From a bacterium (GTDB lineage Bacteria; ARS69), in contig JALGZR010000058.1 in the NCBI GenBank assembly GCA_025774805.1, positions 1 to 26,635 on the forward strand: a stretch of DNA of 26,635 nt, written 5' to 3'. The notes under the pieces were generated by a model. It ran no database searches. It had not been told where the DNA came from and was given only the letters and a program-made list of their open reading frames with translations. The translations under genes and the position numbers were made by a program. This document shows positions 23,074 to 26,635 of the stretch, piece by piece; the first letter of the stretch is position 1, and every line of letters starts with the position of its first letter.

Positions 23074-24295
23074 CGGACGAGATCTCCTCTCTCGACTTCC
23101 AGTCCGGATCGAGAAGCCCCGACGCGACCGCGAGGTCGACGACCCGCTCCGCCCGCTTCACCACGGGGGGATCGATCATCTTCGAGCCGAGGGAGACGAC
23201 TCCCAGACGCTTCTCCCGGGCCTCGTCGAACGCGCGAACGATCCGCGTCGCCTTCTCGATCTCCTCTCCGCTCGGGGTGAACTCCCGGTGGACGACCCGG
23301 ATCTGCCGAGGGTGGATGCACCCCTTGCCGACGAAGCCGAGCGATTTCGCCTCGCGAACGGCGGCGGCCAATCCCTCCGGGTCGCCGACGTCGGAGTGCA
23401 CCGAGTCGATCGCCTGCACCCCCGCGGCGGCGGCGGCGGCGACGACCGTGGAGCGCGCCCAGAAGCTCTCGCGTCCCTCGGCGCTGCGGGCCGCCCCGAT
23501 GTCCGCGGTGTAGTCCTCGAGGCCGAGCGTGAGCGCGGCGACGGTCGGATGCGCCGAGGCGATCGCCTCCGCCGCGAGCATCCCCTTCCCGCTCTCCAGG
23601 ATCGGCATCAGCCAGGGCGGATCCTCCCCGGCGGCGTCCGCCAGGCTTCCCGCCGCCTCGGCCACCGCGACGATCTCGTCGGGGCTTTCCACCTTCGGGA
23701 TCAGGATCATCTGCGCGCCGTGACCGACCGCGAACGGAAGATCTTCGAGGCCGCGCGGAAGCTGATTGAGACGCACCATCCGCTCGGACCCGCCCCAGTC
23801 GAGAAACCGGAGGGCGTTGCGCACGAGGACGCGCGCCGCGTCCTTCTCCGGGGGCGCGACGCTGTCCTCGAGATCGAGGATCACCCCGTCGGCTCCGTAG
23901 AGACCGGCGTTCAGCATGAACTTCGGGGACGAGCCGGGAAGGTAGAGACGGGAGCGACGGAATCGATCCCTCGCGCTCGGACCGGTGTTGGCCTCGAGAC
24001 GATCGGGAAGGACCGCGGCGGTCCGGTCGTCGCCGAGGCTCCGCACCGCGGCTTCGAGCCGCGCGGCGAGCACGAAGGGAAGGGCTCCGCCGTCCTCGAC
24101 CTCGAGGGCGGCGTGATCGCATCCCAGCGTGCGGCAACCCTCCTCGAGCTGGCGGCGGATCGCGTCGCCGTACATCCCCGCAACCTTGCTCGTCAGGGCG
24201 ATCTCGATTCCCCCGCTCTCCCGCGGCCGGATCCGCACCCAGGCGTCGGAGCGGACTTCCGCTCCCCGCGGTCCGGCCTCTCCGACCGCACTCAC
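23066..24295 (-). CDS. citE: CitD-CitE fusion: citrate lyase acyl carrier domain plus beta subunit
   Basis: 409 aa in two domains. Residues about 11-88 match the gamma subunit CitD (WVRIRP, IEIALTSKVAGMYGDAIRR, VEDGGALPFVLAARLEAAV). Residues about 114-409 are the HpcH/HpaI-fold beta subunit CitE (RSRLYLPGSSPKFM, GVILDLEDSV at 138-147, the LIPKVESPDE block, GLEDYTADIG, KGCIHPRQI). CitD and CitE are normally separate proteins. The carrier Ser region reads VRSD where CitD usually has ESGD or ESSD; Ser16 next to Asp17 is the only candidate attachment site. The GTG at 24295 overlaps the stop of the aconitase-family gene (GTGA), and the 3' end overlaps citF. The fusion is one uninterrupted frame. 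Confidence 0.9.
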   Translation of the reverse strand: MSAVGEAGPRGAEVRSDAWVRIRPRESGGIEIALTSKVAGMYGDAIRRQLEEGCRTLGCDHAALEVEDGGALPFVLAARLEAAVRSLGDDRTAAVLPDRLEANTGPSARDRFRRSRLYLPGSSPKFMLNAGLYGADGVILDLEDSVAPPEKDAARVLVRNALRFLDWGGSERMVRLNQLPRGLEDLPFAVGHGAQMILIPKVESPDEIVAVAEAAGSLADAAGEDPPWLMPILESGKGMLAAEAIASAHPTVAALTLGLEDYTADIGAARSAEGRESFWARSTVVAAAAAAGVQAIDSVHSDVGDPEGLAAAVREAKSLGFVGKGCIHPRQIRVVHREFTPSGEEIEKATRIVRAFDEAREKRLGVVSLGSKMIDPPVVKRAERVVDLAVASGLLDPDWKSREEISSDA

Positions 24296-26238
24296 GCCGA
24301 CGTCTCCCGGACCAGCGCCTCGGCGCCGCCGGCCACCACGAGCCGCTGGGGAACTTCTCCGAGTCGCGGGAAGGGGAAGACCCTCTCCCCCACCCGGATC
24401 ACCGCGGCACGGAAGTCGACGACGGCGTGCCGACCCGTGCGCAGCGTGAGACCGTCCTCGCGCGAGAGGTCCTCGGCGAGGAAGTCGACGAGAGGAGCGC
24501 ACTCGAGCAGCGGGAACCCGTTGTTGAAGGCGTTTCGCTTGTAGGTCTGCGAGAAAGAGCCGGCGATCACCATCGGGATCCCGAAGAACTTGATCGCGGT
24601 GGCCGCCTGCTCCCGGCTCGAGCCCGATCCGAAGTTCCGGCCCCCCACGAGAAGATCTCCCGGTCGCGCGACGCTCCGGAACTCGGGATCGTAGTTGCGG
24701 AAGACGTGCTCGGCCATCTCGTCCGGTCCGAGGTCGTCCCGGTAGGTGACGTCCTTGCCGTAGATGCCGTCGGTGTTCATGTTGTCGCAGGGCAGATACA
24801 GGAGCTCCCCTTCGACCGTCGCCGGGAAGCCGGGCAGGATCTCGGTCTCCTCTCCCCCGTCCTGGGAGGGCTTGGGCGGCGCCACCGTGATGTCGGTGAC
24901 GACGGCGCGCGATTCGAACTCCTCGGGACCGGTGATCCGGCCGGCGAGCGCGGACGCCGCCACGACCGCCGGGCTCGCCAGGTAGCACTCCGACTCCCGC
25001 GACCCCATGCGACCCCTGAAGTTGCGGTTCGTGGCCGAGATTCCGACCTCGCCCGCCTCCAGCGTCCCCTGCCCGAGCCCGATGCACGGCCCGCATCCGG
25101 GGGGCAGCGCCTTCGCCCCCGCGGCAAGAAGGTCGTCCCACGCCCCGAGACGCTTCGCCTCCTCCTCGACCGTCGCGCTCGCCGCCGCGACGTAGAACTC
25201 GACCCCGTCGGCGACCCGCTTCCCCTTCACGACGCGTCCCGCCTGCACGAGATCCTCGACCCGCGAGTTCACGCAGGAGAGGAGGTAGGCCTTGTTCACC
25301 CGGATGCCCCGCTTCGCGATCTCCGGAAGAGGGTGGACCCGCTTCACCTCGTTCGGCCCGGCGACGTGAGGAATGACGCTCCCCAGATCGAACGTGATCC
25401 GTTTCGCGTAGAAGGCGTCGGGATCCGCCCCGAGACCGTCCGCGGCGAGCGCGTCGATCGTCTCGGCCCGCAGGCGCGGATTCGCGTCCCCGCGGGTCGC
25501 GAGCGCCGCCGCCCGCGCGCGGAGCCACGTCTCGAGCAGGTCGTCGAACGGGAAGACGCCGGCCAGCGCCCCCCACTCGGTCGTCATGTTCGCGATCGTG
25601 AGGCGCTGATCGATCGAGAGCGTGGAGACGCCCTCTCCCGCGAACTCGATCGCGTGGTTGAGGACCTCGTCCCCCCGAAACGCGCCGATGAGCGAGAGGA
25701 TCACGTCCTTGCCCACGACGCCCTCCCGCAACCGCCCTCGAAGCGTGACGAGGGCCACCGGGGGAACTTCCCACCAGGTCTCCCCGGTCGCCCAGATCGC
25801 GGCGGCATCCGTCCGGACGACCGGGGTCCCGACGGCGGCCAGGGCGCCGTAAAGATTCGAGTGGGAGTCGGACGCCACGACGAACGTCCCGGGATGGACG
25901 AATCCCTCCTCGGCCATGATCTGGTGACCGATCCCCTGCTTCGCCGGATAGAACGCGATGCCGTGCTCTTCGGCGAAGTTCCGGATGGCCTCGTACTTCG
26001 CGAGGTTTTCGGGGCTCTCGTTCTGGATGTCGTGATCGAGAACGAAGACGGGCTGATCGGGATCGTGTATGCGCCTCGCACCGATCGACCGGAACTTGGG
26101 AATCACCGCCCCCGTGTTGTCGTGGGTCATCACGTGAAACGGGCGGATGCGGACGACGTCCCCCGAGCGAACCTCACGGTCCGCCGGCCAGCCGACGGCG
26201 AACCGCTGCGTGATCTTTTCCACGAATGTCCGTCCCAC
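24292..26238 (-). CDS. single-chain aconitase-superfamily hydratase, LYS4 (homoaconitase)-like
   Basis: 648 aa iron-sulfur hydro-lyase. The 4Fe-4S cysteines are Cys322 (SCVNSR), Cys382 and Cys385 (GCGPCIGLG). Other blocks are VASDSHSNLYG, RTDAAAIWATGETWW, ISATNRNFRGRMGS, NMNTDGIYGKDVTY and the swivel-domain NFGSGSSREQAATA. From memory the whole chain follows fungal mitochondrial homoaconitase Lys4 far more closely than bacterial AcnA, AcnB or LeuC/D: IANMTTEWGAL, GIGHQIMAEEG and LDHDIQN are shared. Substrate could be aconitate, homoaconitate or mesaconate. The GTG at 26238 is chosen for GGAGGG 6 nt upstream and fit to the family N-terminus. It is the first gene of an operon with CitDE and CitF. 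Confidence 0.88.
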   Translation of the reverse strand: MGRTFVEKITQRFAVGWPADREVRSGDVVRIRPFHVMTHDNTGAVIPKFRSIGARRIHDPDQPVFVLDHDIQNESPENLAKYEAIRNFAEEHGIAFYPAKQGIGHQIMAEEGFVHPGTFVVASDSHSNLYGALAAVGTPVVRTDAAAIWATGETWWEVPPVALVTLRGRLREGVVGKDVILSLIGAFRGDEVLNHAIEFAGEGVSTLSIDQRLTIANMTTEWGALAGVFPFDDLLETWLRARAAALATRGDANPRLRAETIDALAADGLGADPDAFYAKRITFDLGSVIPHVAGPNEVKRVHPLPEIAKRGIRVNKAYLLSCVNSRVEDLVQAGRVVKGKRVADGVEFYVAAASATVEEEAKRLGAWDDLLAAGAKALPPGCGPCIGLGQGTLEAGEVGISATNRNFRGRMGSRESECYLASPAVVAASALAGRITGPEEFESRAVVTDITVAPPKPSQDGGEETEILPGFPATVEGELLYLPCDNMNTDGIYGKDVTYRDDLGPDEMAEHVFRNYDPEFRSVARPGDLLVGGRNFGSGSSREQAATAIKFFGIPMVIAGSFSQTYKRNAFNNGFPLLECAPLVDFLAEDLSREDGLTLRTGRHAVVDFRAAVIRVGERVFPFPRLGEVPQRLVVAGGAEALVRETSA

Positions 26239-26261
26239 GGACTTCCCTCCACTCCGGGCCG

Positions 26262-26290
26262 AATCTAGCAGTGAGATTGGGCCGGAGCAA
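26262..26290 (-). promoter_or_regulatory. promoter of the aconitase-like/citDE/citF operon
   Basis: On the minus strand TTGCTC (26285-26290), a 17-nt spacer and TAGATT (26262-26267) lie 24 nt before the GTG start. The -10 hexamer is identical to that of the rRNA promoter. Confidence 0.6.
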
Positions 26291-26302
26291 GGCAACGCTC
26301 GG

Positions 26303-26331
26303 GCCCCGACCCGGGGGAAGCGGGTCGGGGC
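26303..26331 (-). terminator. strong hairpin, probable terminator of the TPR gene
   Basis: An 11-bp perfect GC-rich stem (26303-26313 and 26321-26331) with a 7-nt loop lies 34 nt beyond the TPR gene stop and just before the next promoter. There is no U-run on the minus strand, so the assignment rests on stem strength and position. Confidence 0.55.
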
Positions 26332-26364
26332 TCGGGACCGGGCGAGGGCGATTCGGACGAGGCC

Positions 26365-26635
26365 TCACCTCGTGCCCGCGGACTCTCCGTCCCGGATCGC
26401 CTGGAACCTTTCGAGCTGCTTCCGGTAGTGCTCCTTTTCCGGAGCGTCCGCGATCGCCTGTCGGATCAGCTCGATCGCGTCCTCGAGGTCTCCGCGCGCG
26501 TGCCGGATCTCGGCCACCGTATCGAGCACCATCGCGCGCTCCGGACCGGGCGGCGCGAGCTCCACTCCCCGCCGGCCGAGCGCCTCGGCCTCCTCCAGGT
26601 TCACCGCGTTCTCGAAGCACCACCAGGCGAAGGAG
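26365..26635 (-). CDS. TPR-repeat protein, C-terminal part (runs off the window)
   Basis: Only the last 89 codons are present; the open frame continues past the window edge (SFAWWCFENAVNLEEA...), so the start is unknown. Two tetratricopeptide units are visible. The first is around NLEEAEALGRRGVEL, and the second is VLDTVAEIRHARGDLEDAIELIRQAI, with the characteristic Gly/Ala/Leu spacing. A third helix pair follows (YRKQLERFQ). TPRs mediate protein-protein contacts; nothing more specific can be said. The GTG near 26604 is an internal Val, not a start. Confidence 0.75.
   Translation of the reverse strand, partial: SFAWWCFENAVNLEEAEALGRRGVELAPPGPERAMVLDTVAEIRHARGDLEDAIELIRQAIADAPEKEHYRKQLERFQAIRDGESAGTR

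Overview
This is a GC-rich bacterial chromosomal segment, probably a whole assembly contig: it begins inside a 16S rRNA gene and ends inside a TPR-protein gene, both typical contig ends. The cell is probably a Gram-negative (diderm) bacterium: there is an OmpA-like outer-membrane protein, a class A penicillin-binding protein and mostly housekeeping content. The 16S, the high GC, a DUF1844 protein and a bacterial deoxyhypusine-synthase-like protein would suit one of the high-GC candidate lineages near the FCB group (Eisenbacteria, Krumholzibacteriota or similar). That placement is a guess. No phage, CRISPR array, transposase or tRNA gene was seen.

Layout. 1-1064: 5' part of a 16S gene (minus strand) with leader and a good sigma70-type promoter. 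1065-2300: tyrS (-). 2555-4650: PBP1A (+), frameshifted. 4804-5306: ribosomal proteins L33 and L28 (+) with their own promoter. 5314-10796: a tightly coupled minus-strand operon, alr-deoB-cdd-rpiB-deoC-deoA, for deoxynucleoside salvage and catabolism. 11064-11879: mazG (+). 12054-15438: serS, DUF1844 protein and TSP3/OmpA-like protein (-). 15792-17057: Nramp-related transporter (-). 17177-19789: fpg/nei, fabI and family-5 uracil-DNA glycosylase (+). 19741-21332: RsbW-like ATPase and deoxyhypusine-synthase-like protein (-). 21472-26238: single-chain LYS4-like aconitase-family enzyme, CitD-CitE fusion and CitF (-). 26365-26635: end of a TPR protein (-).

How the genes work together. The deo operon takes pyrimidine deoxynucleosides through deoxyribose-1-phosphate and deoxyribose-5-phosphate to glyceraldehyde-3-phosphate plus acetaldehyde. 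Both RpiB and DeoC carry extra N-terminal amphipathic helices followed by linkers that look like bacterial-microcompartment encapsulation peptides. This suggests the last steps occur inside a sugar-phosphate-utilising microcompartment whose shell genes lie elsewhere. The aconitase/CitDE/CitF cassette is a hydratase plus acyl-carrier-dependent lyase module acting on citrate, citramalate or a related tricarboxylate.

Structural oddities. A 180-bp element with 21-bp terminal inverted repeats occurs twice in opposite orientation, and its ends supply the TAG stop codons of three neighbouring genes. The 16S gene lacks about 140-160 nt of highly conserved sequence, and PBP1A lacks about 34-37 nt covering the catalytic glutamate. 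These two losses are either assembly artefacts or real lesions, and raw reads would decide.
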